A stretch of 21,548 bases of DNA from Chara braunii (Eukaryota; Streptophyta; Charophyceae; Charales; Characeae): positions 711,495 through 733,042 of the forward strand of contig BFEA01000282.1 in the NCBI GenBank assembly GCA_003427395.1, in the 5' to 3' direction. The translations under genes were made by a program, and so were the position numbers. Position 1 is the stretch's first letter; every line of letters starts with the position of its first letter. The notes beneath the pieces are model-generated. The model saw nothing but the letters and a program-made list of their open reading frames with translations, was not told where the DNA came from and made no database searches. Positions 8,958 to 17,764 of this stretch are shown here, in pieces.

Positions 8958-9431
8958 ATTTTTATGTTCTTTATAGTGGTGTGCGCGTGGCGTGTGGGAT
9001 GCGCCCTAGTCGACCGGTGACGAACCTCGTTTGGGACATCAGCCCCCCAAGATGCCGGTTCGCGTGCGGGTCCGATAGAGGCATATTACCTCGTGTACCC
9101 CCTATGCTACAACGAACGAGAAACACCCTCGGCTGGTCCACCTCTGCAATTGCAGCTGATCAACTTTCGTACTGTGGATTGGTAGCTCGACGGGGATACG
9201 CCCACCGAAGGGAGGTGACAACTTCCGTAAGGTGGAGGTAAGTCGTGCCTCGCTTAGGCCTTATCCTGTCGTAGGGGCTCACGAGAGGTAAGGCTGGCGC
9301 ACTCGGTCGGAGCAGCTTGCGGAAGCTCCATGTATATTCACGACGAGGATTTGATCCAACTGATGCGTGGCGAGACAAGGAGGGTCCCGCGCTGCCCCGT
9401 GCAGTGCAGGACCGATGCACTCGGCATCGAC
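8843..9431 (+). mobile_element. Left LTR, plus orientation
   Basis: It starts TGGGATAACC-ACTAAGGGACTAG and ends GCATCGACA, giving TG...CA termini. It aligns by eye with the minus-strand LTRs at 12540-13027 and 13034-13541: GGGACTAG, GTCCTAGTCGAC-like, a CACCTCTGCAATTGCA block, GGGGATACGCCCAC/GGGCGTATCC, the YACTCGG(T/C)CGGA block, GCGAGA-GGGTCCC, and a terminal TCGACA. A GT microsatellite enlarges it. The sequence before TGG differs among copies at 1930, 13027 and 13541, which supports the boundary. Instead of a primer-binding site, reversed gag sequence follows, so this LTR is a 3' LTR or a rearranged one. Confidence 0.55.
8919..8955. repeat. GT microsatellite
   Basis: About 18 TG units inside the left LTR. 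The homologous LTRs lack it, so it expanded after the copies separated. Open frames rich in Val and Cys across it are artefacts. Confidence 0.95.
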
Positions 9432-9940
9432 ATCCATGAAAATCATAAGGAAGACAAAACACTTGTTATATTCAGACAGTGCCCAAACTTTGCGAGAAGC
9501 ACGTTCATATTCTGCCAGAAACTGCCCCACTGGCACATATTGAACAGATCTGTATTCTCAAAATCGTCCTTGGTAAGTTTTTCCTTACCTAGAGAGTATG
9601 TTTGCCACATGATATTATGAAACTTACTTTATGACGATCCCGCTCGTCTAATTAACCCACCGACTTCCTCCTTCAAGTCTATACGGATATACATTATAAT
9701 TTTTTCTAGCATCCGCTCGTCATTTCACTTGCAGTAGGACGCTATATGCCCAAACTTATCAAGGAAGTCGGAAACACGCTAGCCCTTGAAGAATTTGATC
9801 TCAACCTTGGGTAGGTTGTCTCGCTTCCATTCCCTCAAATCCAGCAGATAGGCGAGTTTCTCGACCCCAGTCATTCCTTGAGAGCCTCCCATCTCGAGCT
9901 CCCTCGACCCCATCCCCTGTTGAGCAATCAACGAGTGGTC
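9432..9940 (-). pseudogene. gag: Broken retrotransposon gag (capsid region)
   Basis: One minus-strand frame shows the order typical of plant LTR-retrotransposon Gag: a KLAYLLDLREWKRDNLPK stretch, VSDFLDKFGHIASYCK, ERMLEKIIMYIRIDLKEEV, FHNIMWQTYSL, then PVGQFLAEYERASRK followed by CFVFLMIF. The tryptophan-containing block and the Q-F-x-x-E-Y-E-R-A helix are the most family-like parts. Three in-frame stops interrupt it (TAG, TGA, TAA in reading order); no frameshift is needed over about 170 codons. The zinc knuckle and everything downstream are missing, because the frame meets the end of the plus-strand LTR at 9431. Gag would form the cytoplasmic particle that packages element RNA; this copy cannot. 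It follows the minus-strand primer-binding sites by about 2.5 kb, consistent with a long leader. Confidence 0.6.
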
Positions 9941-10360
9941 TTAGGGTCGGGATTCGAAAGAGGTTACACAACAAAGTCAAATATAGAATACATTCCACTA
10001 AAATTGTCCCGATACTCATCGTGTGAGCGCGCATGAGAACCTATTTAGAACAACGCCGATACCGAAGATAGTTTTTTAAACAAATATCCACCTAAAATAA
10101 AACACAAATATTCACTTGATAAAACCTTCACATCATAACTCAGACATTAGTCAATTATCACTTCTACTATCAAAGAAGGTGGATACTCAAAACATGAATC
10201 CAAAATACACTATAACCTATGATTGATAACATGAGAGACGGTTAACAAGGACCCAAATATTGGCCGTTTTCGTTGGCAATTGCGGTGTGAATTTCATCAA
10301 AAAAATAAAAAACAAACGATATGAGACCATAGTGCAAACATAAAAAAAGAAAACAGAAAA
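9941..10360. other. Probable leader sequence, no gene seen
   Basis: A/T-rich sequence between gag and the primer-binding sites. A minus-strand frame starting at ATG 10034 overlaps the start of the gag block in another phase and looks incidental. Confidence 0.35.
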
Positions 10361-10367
10361 CAACAGC

Positions 10368-10405
<38 letters not shown>

Positions 10406-10406
10406 C
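10361..10406. repeat. CAA microsatellite
   Basis: About 15 CAA units, one of them CAG. In one minus-strand frame it reads as poly-Leu and in another as poly-Cys, giving false open frames. Confidence 0.95.
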
Positions 10407-10875
10407 TATGAAACCCTAACACAAAGACACTGTCCGAGTTATAATCAAGCATCCAACGAATCCAACAAAATGCCAACTTTTTCATTATTGATCCAAACAT
10501 GTAAAAATTGCACACATGATTTACCCTAAAACACATATATACAACAGAAAAAGAAAAACAAGAGAAAAAGCAAAAAAATCAGCACAATATGACAGTTTCA
10601 GTGCAATTCGGTGCAAAATTCGTCGAAAATAACACCCCTGGTTAACCACGTGTGTTAGAAACAATAGTATTGATTTGACTCTACCGCAAGTTCCGCAAGT
10701 TATACAACAAGATAACTCTCATAATATAGTGCAAAAATTTTATAAGGGAAGAATAAGACTAGTAATGAGTAAATAACATGATACAACTGTTACTCCTTCA
10801 ACTTTAAGTGAAGCATATAATACAGAGAGACGGTGTAATCCTCGTGAGATAACAAATTGATTCCTGATCCCTGCT
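10407..10875. other. Probable leader sequence, no gene seen
   Basis: A/T-rich with short A runs; no palindrome, tandem repeat or frame stands out. Confidence 0.35.
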
Positions 10876-11094
10876 CTAAAGATCAAGCCTCACCTCAACC
10901 TTCTTTGATTTCAGCGCTTGGACCTTACTGAACTTATCAAGGTTAGCAAGACAACCCCACTCATACCTATTAAGATAACAGGTGACGATCTCGCACCTCT
11001 CTAAATATGGTGGCTCTACCTTGAGAGAGCCTGGTCTATGTTGTCACTCTAGATCCAACCTTGCTAAGCAGTAGTAGCCCAACTTTGCCATCAT
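10876..11094 (-). pseudogene. Degenerate frame upstream of gag, unknown
   Basis: From an ATG pair at 11094 the frame reads 73 codons to TAG (10878-10876) with one internal TGA at codon 17. After the TGA the sequence is protein-like: PPYLERCEIVTCYLNRYEW, then CLANLDKFSKVQALKSKK, with paired Cys and clustered charged residues. It lies between the primer-binding sites and gag, in gag's orientation. Some Tat/Ogre-type elements carry an extra frame ahead of gag, so this may be its remnant; a chance frame is also possible. The family is not recognised. Confidence 0.3.
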
Positions 11095-11256
11095 GGTTTA
11101 AGCACGAGAACAAACCCTTTCCTCCTCTTTTACATGATAATGTAGTTACTTTCCTATTCAAAGGAAAGATAACAACACCCCACAATGGACTAGGAACAAA
11201 GTTACGGCGTGAGTCTCACTATCATTTTCAAGACTTATAACTGCTTCCTTAAGCAT

Positions 11257-11727
11257 CAACGAGGGAGAGAAGCCTAACAACAGTCGGATTTTTCATCACG
11301 AGTTCAGGATGCAGCGTGCCTAAACAAGTGGTTTTCAGGGTCTTCGGACCTTTCACAACTTCATGACCATTCAGGTCTGAAAATCCTGAATGGTCTTGAA
11401 GTGGTGAAAGTTTCGAAGACCCTGAAAACCACATGTTTAGGCAGGCTGCATCCTCAAGTGGTGAAGGGTGGTTTTCATGGTCTTCAGACCTTTCACCACT
11501 TCAGGACCATTCAGGATTTTCAGGCTGCCCAAAACTCTCACTTGACCACTTCAGGACACCCTTCACCACTTCAGGATGCAGCCTGCCTACACAGGTGGTT
11601 TTCAGGGTCTTCAGACCTTCCACCACTTCAGAACCATTCAGGATTTTCAGACTGCTCAAAACTATCACTTCAAAATTTTAATTCCTGAATTTTCAGCTAC
11701 CCGATAACCGTTTGTGCAACGAGGGAG
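11257..11727. mobile_element. Palindromic MITE-like insertion with 11-bp target duplication
   Basis: CAACGAGGGAG occurs directly at 11257-11267 and 11717-11727, flanking about 449 bp of unrelated, internally repetitive DNA. Inside, 11306-11454 is a near-perfect inverted repeat of about 149 bp: AGGATGCAGC and GCTGCATCCT at the ends, CATTCAGG and CCTGAATG at the centre. Further single arms follow near 11465-11525 and 11580-11655 in the same orientation as the first arm. A target duplication of this length fits Mutator-like elements (usually 8-11 bp). No transposase is encoded, so it would be non-autonomous. It lies within the retroelement leader and therefore inserted after it. Confidence 0.6.
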
Positions 11728-12244
11728 TAGCAATTCAAGATTGCACTTCCACTGAGGATAAATTATACACGGTGACTGACTTCCTTTATGAAGAACCACC
11801 TTCCACAAAAACGAGTCACCCCATTCACCTCTCGTCCCATTCTAGACGTGGGTTTCATGCAAAATCTATGTCCTCTTTGAATGCAATTCATATATACGCC
11901 ATCAATCAGCCATTAAACAAAATATAATAAAAAACACACATAAGGAGATAACCAAACAAAATTGCCACAAAATAATATATATACTATAAATACTTATTAT
12001 AGACCTCTCTTCGGGTTAATACCTCCAAAGAGTTTAGGCACACTACTCATCACAGTACCTATCGTATCTCAATTAAGTCTTAGCTCAAGGAAATACCTTA
12101 ACAATAAAACCCCTTACTTCGTGGTCATCAGTCGCGCCCTCATCTATGTCACTCGTGCACAAGAAGTCTCCTCTAGAGCAAGGTTCTACTGACTAGGGGA
12201 TAACGCCTTAGTTTAACTTAATTACCTCTCATACAAGTCTAATG
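11728..12244. other. Leader sequence, no secure gene
   Basis: Minus-strand leader between the duplicated primer-binding region and the MITE. A 60-codon minus-strand stretch near 11700-11870 is open and contains Trp and Cys, but it is flanked by stops and is not recognisable. A short TA run lies near 11976-11985. Confidence 0.3.
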
Positions 12245-12353
12245 AAAGGTTCTTATTTTGCCTAAATTTTCATTTATCAAACCCGAGTGTCGTTCCATTA
12301 GGGACAACGATAGGCAACTGTTATCCCCGATAACGGCGCCACTTGTCCTTGTT
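12245..12353 (-). promoter_or_regulatory. Second tRNA-Asp primer-binding site and duplicated leader
   Basis: On the minus strand TGGCGCCGTTATCGGGGAT (12341-12323) is complementary to the 3' end of plant-type tRNA-Asp, which ends in ATCCCCGGCAACGGCGCCA, with a single difference (at GTTATC). It is followed by GTTGCCTATCGTTGTCCC, CACTCGGGTTTG and AAATTTAGGCAAA, the same leader as at 12537-12432. An LTR-like end CTCGACA (to 12353) lies 11 bases upstream. The unit is thus a diverged copy of LTR end, primer-binding site and leader, about 187 bp from the first. Confidence 0.65.
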
Positions 12354-12431
12354 GTCGAGGGAATTCACACCCAAGCCACAGTCCTAGGACATCTCCAACG
12401 ATAGTCAAGGTATCATGTCATCAACCATATA

Positions 12432-12539
12432 AGTTTAAAGACAACTTCTCAATTTGCCTAAATTTCCTACTACCAAACCCGAGTGTCGTTCCACCAGGGA
12501 CAACGGTAGGCAACCGTCATCCCCGACAACGGCGCCGTC
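12432..12539 (-). promoter_or_regulatory. First tRNA-Asp primer-binding site and leader
   Basis: On the minus strand (C)GGCGCCGTTGTCGGGGAT (12537-12519) follows the LTR end by two bases. It matches the complement of tRNA-Asp except for the first base and one internal base. This is where reverse transcription of the element RNA would be primed. The leader GTTGCCTACCGTTGTCCC, CACTCGGGTTTG and AAATTTAGGCAAA follows. It fixes the element's orientation as minus and links the LTR at 12540-13027 to the gag remnant. Confidence 0.7.
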
Positions 12540-13027
12540 TGTCGAGCGCACGGTCCCCACAAGAGAGGGGACCTTCCCGCTCTCGTCAAGCAGGATTCGG
12601 CAGAACTTTGGTCGGTAGAACGTTGTTATTCCGGCCGAGTGCGCCAACCATACCTCTCACAAATCCCTACGACAGGAAAGGGTCACACGAGGTACAACTT
12701 ACCTCCATCTGCAGGAGCTGTCACCATCCCTTAGGTGGGCGTATCCTCGCCGAGTTAACAATCCACAGTATGAAAATTTTTACATGCGATCGCAGAGGTG
12801 GACCAGCCAAGGGCGTTTTCTCGTACGATGTAGTATAGAGGGTACGTGCGGTTCCACACGTCTATCGGACCCGTACGCAAGCCAATGCACTGGGGGGCTA
12901 AAGTCCCAAGTGCGACTTGTCGTCGGTCGACTAGGACGCATCCTTCTTACCACGCGTTACACCACGCCTAAACAAAAAGACAAATTACTCACATGAAACA
13001 AAACAATCCTAGTCCCTTCAGTATCCA
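12540..13027 (-). mobile_element. 5' LTR (minus orientation) adjoining the primer-binding site
   Basis: About 488 bp, starting TGGATACTGAAGGGACTAGG and ending GTGCGCTCGACA. It is homologous to the LTR immediately beside it and, in reverse, to the left LTR. Its end is two bases from the tRNA-Asp primer-binding site, as expected of a 5' LTR. Expected LTR functions are the promoter and the polyadenylation signal; I could not assign a TATA box or transcription start. Confidence 0.6.
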
Positions 13028-13033
13028 ACCTTT

Positions 13034-13541
13034 TGTCGAACGCATTACCTTTTCAACCGAAGAGGCGGGAGCCCTCCCGCCTATGTCACGCAGGAGTTAG
13101 AACAAAAACAATACATAGACAACTTAGGAACGACGCAAATTATCCCGCGGACCGCCAAGTCAGTCGTGGTAGCGTCGTCCCTTCGTCGCTCTTAGTCAGG
13201 TGTGTCATCCGTACTTCCTGTAGTCCTCTACGACATGATAGGTTCCCGTGTGGCATAAGCTTTCTTCCCTAAGGGGCTGTCACCACCCTTAGGGGCGTAT
13301 CCCTACCAAGTTACTGACCCATGCGCGAAAACTTTTACATGCAATTGCAGAGGTGGGTCAACCGAGGGCGTTTGCTCGCTCGCTGTAGTATAGGTATGCG
13401 CGGTTAAAACATTTATTGAATTCGGACGTCGTTCGTCCATTAGGGCACTCACCTCTTAAGTACGAAGCGGATACCAGTCGACTAGGACGGTCTCTACTGA
13501 GCGTGAAAACCCAAAAATTTTCCTAGTCTCTTTAGACACCA
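13034..13541 (-). mobile_element. Second LTR copy, six bases from the first
   Basis: About 508 bp, starting TGGTGTCTAAAGAGACTAGG and ending ATGCGTTCGACA. It aligns through most of its length with the LTR at 12540-13027, with shared blocks including CTAGTCGAC, CACCTCTGCAATTGCA, ACGCCCCTAAGGGTGGTGACAG-like sequence, CCCGCC and GCGTGAC. Only AAAGGT separates its end from the start of the next LTR. No primer-binding site follows it. It may be the 3' LTR of a neighbouring element, a solo LTR, or a product of tandem duplication. Confidence 0.55.
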
Positions 13542-14445
13542 GCTAAAAGACATTTACAACAACCACTCATAATTATACCGAAAAGGATCGACTGTAGTTG
13601 ATAGGAATATATCCAATATAAAAAAAATAACTGAAAAATTTTTAATCATCATCCGAAACATCTAACAATATCAAAATAAAATCCGACCATCCCAGGTCGA
13701 ATTCCAAAACAAATCATACAGCCACCAACGAGGAGTTGATTTTCAACAATAACATACATGCAACCGACAAGGTAGTCGTACTGCCCCAGTTTTGTCTTGA
13801 TGAAATGCGCGGCCAAAGTTATTCATTCGACCTACCGCCGACCTAAGGTTAGACACGTACATCCATATTCATAGATCTTAGTTCTTTCTGATGACAGACT
13901 GCTTCGCGGATGGTTCTTGATCAGGTGCATAGCTTGAACTGTTGCATATCCGTCTCTCTAGGAATTTGTCTGGGGTACTCCTCCTCGCCTGAGCACAAGA
14001 CTCGGATCTCAGAAGTCGGGTCGTCTCCACCGAATCGGCAAAGTACCCCCCCGTCCCAAGAAGAATTGTCCACTCTAGGTTGATAACAGGGTCGGCTCCG
14101 AAGCAACGAACCCCCGCCCCAAATGCTTCTTTTGAAAGAGAGAGAGCGTCCACCACAAGTAAATTTTAAGTTGATCCCATCCCCCCTTGCTCAAGGTAAC
14201 TCAAACGAAAAAAGTTCGAAGAGATTGAGAATGAGAACCATTTGCACAGATAAAAGTAATTCAGGATAGAAAGGGTCAATCAGCAGAAAACTACTACGTT
14301 CGTTTGACCTTATCTGCTTGATTTGAATCGAATTCGTTTTACAGTGCTTACACAATTACCATTTTTCAAAACAAAGAAACCTTATTGACATGCAGACAAG
14401 TAAAAATTAATAAAAAGACAATCATTTTTCCTTTTCTCAAATAGA
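13542..14445. other. Segment absent from the left copy; one 92-codon frame of doubtful status
   Basis: This begins the interval separating pieces of the right retroelement. A minus-strand frame (14156-13878) is open for 92 codons but has no ATG; its residues (KEAFGAGVRCFGADPV, GTGGYFAD) look plausible but match nothing I know. A GA-rich run near 14133-14148 precedes it. Confidence 0.25.
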
Positions 14446-14550
14446 CATAATCCATCTCTTTTGCAAGCATTCTTCTACCTATATATTTTTTTTCATCTTT
14501 CCCATATAGGCATCAATCAAACTCCTGTGCAAGCATCCTCCTACCTACCT
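14446..14550 (+). repeat. Short diverged direct duplication
   Basis: CAT-AATC-CATCTCTTTTGCAAGCATTCTTCTACCTA-like sequence recurs about 62 bases later as a variant with CTCCTGTGCAAGCATCCT. Only two units are seen. Confidence 0.5.
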
Positions 14551-15090
14551 GCACACACAAAAATAACTAACAGGTCCAGAAAATCATGCAACCCATACTT
14601 CCGTCAAATCCCATTTTTCACATGCATGACCACACACACTTTACTCAACCTTTTCTTCTGAACGTTAAAAACAAACAGGGCTAAGCAAAGTGTGGGTTCA
14701 CACAGGTGTGGCAAAAATTCAAGTCAATCAACTGACCAATCTTGAGTGAAGTGGTGTCGAGCGCACCTTGGCTCACCCATGAAAGCCAATAAAGAATATA
14801 TTAGTCACCGAAGAAAACCGCAGTCCAAAGACAAGTCTCAGACCAACCGCTAGTCCTAATCTGTTCCCAACTTGCAAATCTCACACGAAGTAACCCCAAG
14901 TGTGAAAACAGCGAGCCGCACATGTCCCAAAAAAAAAAAAAGTTCCCTAGTCCCACGTCAGTGCCAACTGGTTCCAGGTGGTCACGCTCTTTGTTCCAGC
15001 ACCTGATGATGACACCCGCCAAAACAATTTTTACCAAGCCTCACTAAAAAATAAAACCCTCGAGTATGGATTCCGCCGTCACTGCCCATC
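14551..15090. other. Stretch without a recognisable gene
   Basis: It contains a poly-A tract (about 14930-14941). Frames on both strands are short and unrecognised. Confidence 0.35.
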
Positions 15091-15738
15091 CTACTCACAT
15101 GCCTCGCTGGTCGCAAAAGATCCGACGGGGCCAATGCCAATGACCTTGCTACCGTCGGCTCGCACACTTAATAAAAAAAACGGCGTGTCGCTCCCCCTTG
15201 ACAAGCTTGGTCCAACTGATAGACTCTCACCAATACCTCGAGTGCCGCTTATCGTACCGCCACAATAGTCACTCAACAATTTTCCCCTTTCACTGACGTT
15301 GACGGCGAGCCTCTCGTCGCACAAAACATATCCAACACTTTCCCTCCACTTAATGCCTCCTTGACGAACCCCAATTTCGACAGCGTAACGCTGCAAAAGT
15401 GGTGGTCCTTGATGCCGAAAAATTTCGGCAGCATTTCCCCACAGAAGTGGGAAAGCAGCCTGCTGAGGTCCGCCCGCCGGTACCACCGCTAGTGAAGTCC
15501 CGACGTCCTCCCGTTGTTGCTGAAAAACCACCGTCAAATTAATAAATTTTGGGTCGTGGACAAAATCCAGACCCAAAACAGCCTCCTGCCGTGCCGCCTT
15601 GGTCCCGCAGAGTCCTGAGTGCCGCTCCACTGGACCAGCACCAGCCAGAGGGAAGTGGAGCAGAGTGCTCCTTACCCCAACTATGGCTACCCTGCTCCTC
15701 CTCTCGGGTTGCACTGCGGATCTCCAGCCTCCTCCCAC
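15091..15738 (-). CDS. 215-codon open frame, possible retroelement coding remnant
   Basis: The frame stays open on the minus strand for 215 codons but opens on GTG; no upstream ATG was found, so it would have to be an exon or a remnant. A segment EAVLGLDFV resembles the C-terminal hydrophobic strand of retroviral-type aspartic proteases (ILG-D-F/W), but no DTGA-like active site precedes it in frame, so the similarity is weak. The block GNAAEIFRHQG is encoded by the same 20 bases that form the type-A motif of the left tandem repeat. On the plus strand a Pro/Gln-rich frame overlaps (15549-15848), so the coding strand is uncertain. Confidence 0.25.
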   Translation of the reverse strand: MGGGWRSAVQPERRSRVAIVGVRSTLLHFPLAGAGPVERHSGLCGTKAARQEAVLGLDFVHDPKFINLTVVFQQQREDVGTSLAVVPAGGPQQAAFPLLWGNAAEIFRHQGPPLLQRYAVEIGVRQGGIKWRESVGYVLCDERLAVNVSERGKLLSDYCGGTISGTRGIGESLSVGPSLSRGSDTPFFLLSVRADGSKVIGIGPVGSFATSEACE

Positions 15739-15848
15739 GTTGCATCTGGCATCTTCTCCAACAACTCAGCAACACTCAAGTCTGTTTGCCACAAACTGGC
15801 AGCACGATTGCTTCGTGTGGCAGTAGTGGACAACTGCCTGTTTTATAG

Positions 15849-16330
15849 TGGCTGAGGAGGGCTACACGTCACTCAAGCCCCCAGGCAAAATCGCGGGCTC
15901 ACAATAAACCCTTAATCTGGCCAAGATCCAGAGTTAACTGTCGCTGCACCACAACCACAGCCTTAGTGAGGGCAGTTTCTTTTAACTGCCCTATTTTCTT
16001 TTTCTTTTATTTTTCTCAGCTATCTCGGAATTTCACGGGATAACTGAGGTCCAGGCATTTCCAAAACTGTTTTTCTTCTATTTTTCTAATAAGGGGTTGG
16101 AAAGATACAACCCCTTTCAATTTGATGTACCTGGACCTTTTTTGCAGGGCAGATACATCGGGGAAAAGGTTGTACTTAGCCTTTTTCTTTATGACCCTTC
16201 AATTTACATGCTCCCTCTAAAAACGGGAGGCTGACAGTTATCTCTGGCAACTTCTGCCAAAGGTAGCACCTCATGAGGACGAGTGTCCTCACAAGAATAA
16301 ATAAAAAAAAACAGAAAGAAAAAAAAAAAA
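15849..16330. other. T/C-rich stretch with a small perfect hairpin
   Basis: Several pyrimidine runs lie near 15990-16090. TGAGGAC (16274-16280) and GTCCTCA (16285-16291) form a seven-base-pair hairpin with a GAGT loop, followed by A-rich sequence. The block CCCTCT-AAAAACGGGAGG-TGACAGTT (about 16208-16236) recurs in diverged form at 16423-16456. No gene is seen. Confidence 0.35.
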
Positions 16331-16888
16331 AAACTATATCTAACTATACTGCACCTGACCCATTTGTTAGTCAGGTGCCTGCTGTTACATGCAACAACAC
16401 CCCCTCCTTTTGCTCTGCCCTCCCTTGAAAACAGGGAGGGTAGTTGTCAGTTGGGGAGAGGTAGGTCCTCCTCCATCAAACTCTCCCCTTTTTCTCTCTC
16501 TTACTCTCTTCAACATATTCCATCCAACTCCCCAATGCTTTCTGCTCGTGTATTGTGAGCCCCGAGATTCTAGATCTTGCGGCTACGATTATTCACATCG
16601 TTTTGAGTGGGTAGCCAAGTGTTCTCCCACACAGCCTGAAATGGTTGTTCTTCCTTTGCTCTAAGGCAGCGTGCCTCATTTTTTTTTTTTTTTTTTTACA
16701 GTTTTTGGTTTACTTCATTTCAACCCTTCCCCGTTTTCCCTACTGGTCGTGCTTCAACGGTCGTGAACAGGGAGGGAGAAAACGAAGAGGACTCAAAAAA
16801 AAGAAATGGAAAAAAAAAAAAAAAACCTGGAATGATATGCTAACGCCCTGAAAAATGGGCGGTTGCACACCCCCATGTCCCGGGGGTA
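16331..16888. other. Low-complexity stretch, no gene
   Basis: It holds the second diverged copy of the GGGAGG-TGTCAGTT block and long T and A runs (16680-16697, about 16809-16824). Open frames across the homopolymers are artefacts. Confidence 0.4.
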
Positions 16889-17086
16889 GATTCATTCGCT
16901 TTTGCTCATTCTGTCCACGCCCCCTCACCTAGACTGTAGAGGTTTGAACCTTCTAATGAGTCGGTGAACGTCCGACGAAATAGTCTGGCGCCGCCATGCC
17001 CATTCCAACGTGTGCAACCACTACCCTGGCTAACGACGCATATATCCGTGTTTGGGCGAAAGATTCATTCAATTTTTTTTTTTTTT
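16889..17086 (+). repeat. Paired dispersed module (third locus)
   Basis: GATTCATTCGCTTTTGCTCATT (16889-16910, read as GATTCATTCG then TTTGCTCATT) and GCGAAAGATTCATTC (17056-17070) are the same motif as at 185/288 and 3715/4015. TGGCGCCGCC precedes the second core, matching TGGCGCGC at the other loci. A long T run follows directly, so the copy may end in a minus-strand A tail, as retroposons do. Confidence 0.45.
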
Positions 17087-17363
17087 TACTCCAACGAGAA
17101 GAAAAAGATAAAAATCTAACTAAGAATCTAAAAGAAAATATAGAAATAAGCAAAAAAAATAAAACTAACTTCCCTAAAAAATTGGCTGTCCGTTTTCAAC
17201 GGGCGCCTTCTGGATCCTATGGGGACTGTAAGTTCCCAGCTTCTTCTCAGAGTGCTATCTGATGCTTTAGTTTATAGTGTTTTTTTTTTTTGTTAATAAA
17301 GTCGTTTGGCTTATGCCAATGGCTACAGCTGTATACACCCACGAACTGTTGAAATACACACCT
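17087..17363. other. Stretch without a recognisable gene
   Basis: A-rich sequence, then a T run (17280-17291). Nothing coding was recognised. Confidence 0.4.
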
Positions 17364-17710
17364 GAGTTCGATCCCTCGAGGGATCGACGATTTTTGTCTG
17401 GACCACTTCTCGACTTATGAGTGTCATCCTTGCATAGGGACCATGCAATTTCGCGCAGCCGATTTCGACCGCCTGATCTGACCAATCTCGCGGTCGAAAT
17501 CGACTGTGCCTCATGTCCTTCTTGGTGGGTTGCTCCAAAAGGAGCTAGCCCGGTAGGGAGCGTCTGGTTCGATCCCGATATTTGCCGGGTGAGAGTTGTG
17601 CACTGAAGCCTACTGGGCTAGCTCCTGTTCCACGTTGAACATGAGCAACTCTTCTTTATGAAGAGTTGTGCCCTGCGCAGGCATCTAGCCAACGGGCTAG
17701 TAGGCCTCCG
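17364..17710 (+). repeat. Cluster of perfect short palindromes with tRNA-type B boxes
   Basis: Successive inverted repeats are: TCGATCCCTCGAGGGATCGA (17368-17387, a perfect 20-mer); CGATTTCGACCGC (17460-17472) with GCGGTCGAAATCG (17490-17502); GGAGCTAGCCCGGTAGG (17541-17557) with CCTACTGGGCTAGCTCC (17609-17625, one mismatch); and CAACTCTTC with GAAGAGTTG (17646-17668). GAGTTCGATCCC (17364-17375) and GGTTCGATCCC (17566-17576) match the RNA polymerase III B-box consensus. CTAGCC-CGGTAGGGAG just before the second resembles an A box, but the spacing is too short for a tRNA. A decayed tRNA-derived SINE or foldback elements are possible. Confidence 0.45.
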
Positions 17711-17764
17711 TCTACCCTATCACCGGAATACACAGTCGTGACCCCTGATGCAAGCGCACGCCCA

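Noticed and set aside
8727-9241. Val/Cys-rich open frames across the GT run
   Set aside because: They exist only because of the GT microsatellite.
5831-9431. A single 3.6-kb LTR from TGTC at 5831 to GACA at 9431
   Set aside because: The termini match as TGTC/GACA, but sequence before TGG at 8843 is shared only between the two 3' arms and differs before the LTR copies at 1930, 13027 and 13541. A boundary near 8843 and an LTR of about 0.5-0.6 kb fit better.
10410-10420. Telomere-type CCCTAA sequence
   Set aside because: Only one AACCCTAA is present, with no tandem run.
10217-10536. Poly-Leu and poly-Cys proteins
   Set aside because: Translation of the CAA microsatellite in different frames; no coding features on either side.
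15549-15848. Plus-strand Pro/Gln-rich protein
   Set aside because: Three overlapping plus-strand frames are open at once, opposite a longer minus-strand frame. Composition alone explains it.
16271-16295. Hammerhead-like ribozyme around CATGAGGACGAG
   Set aside because: The CUGAUGA and GAAA core elements are not both present. Only a seven-base-pair hairpin is supported.
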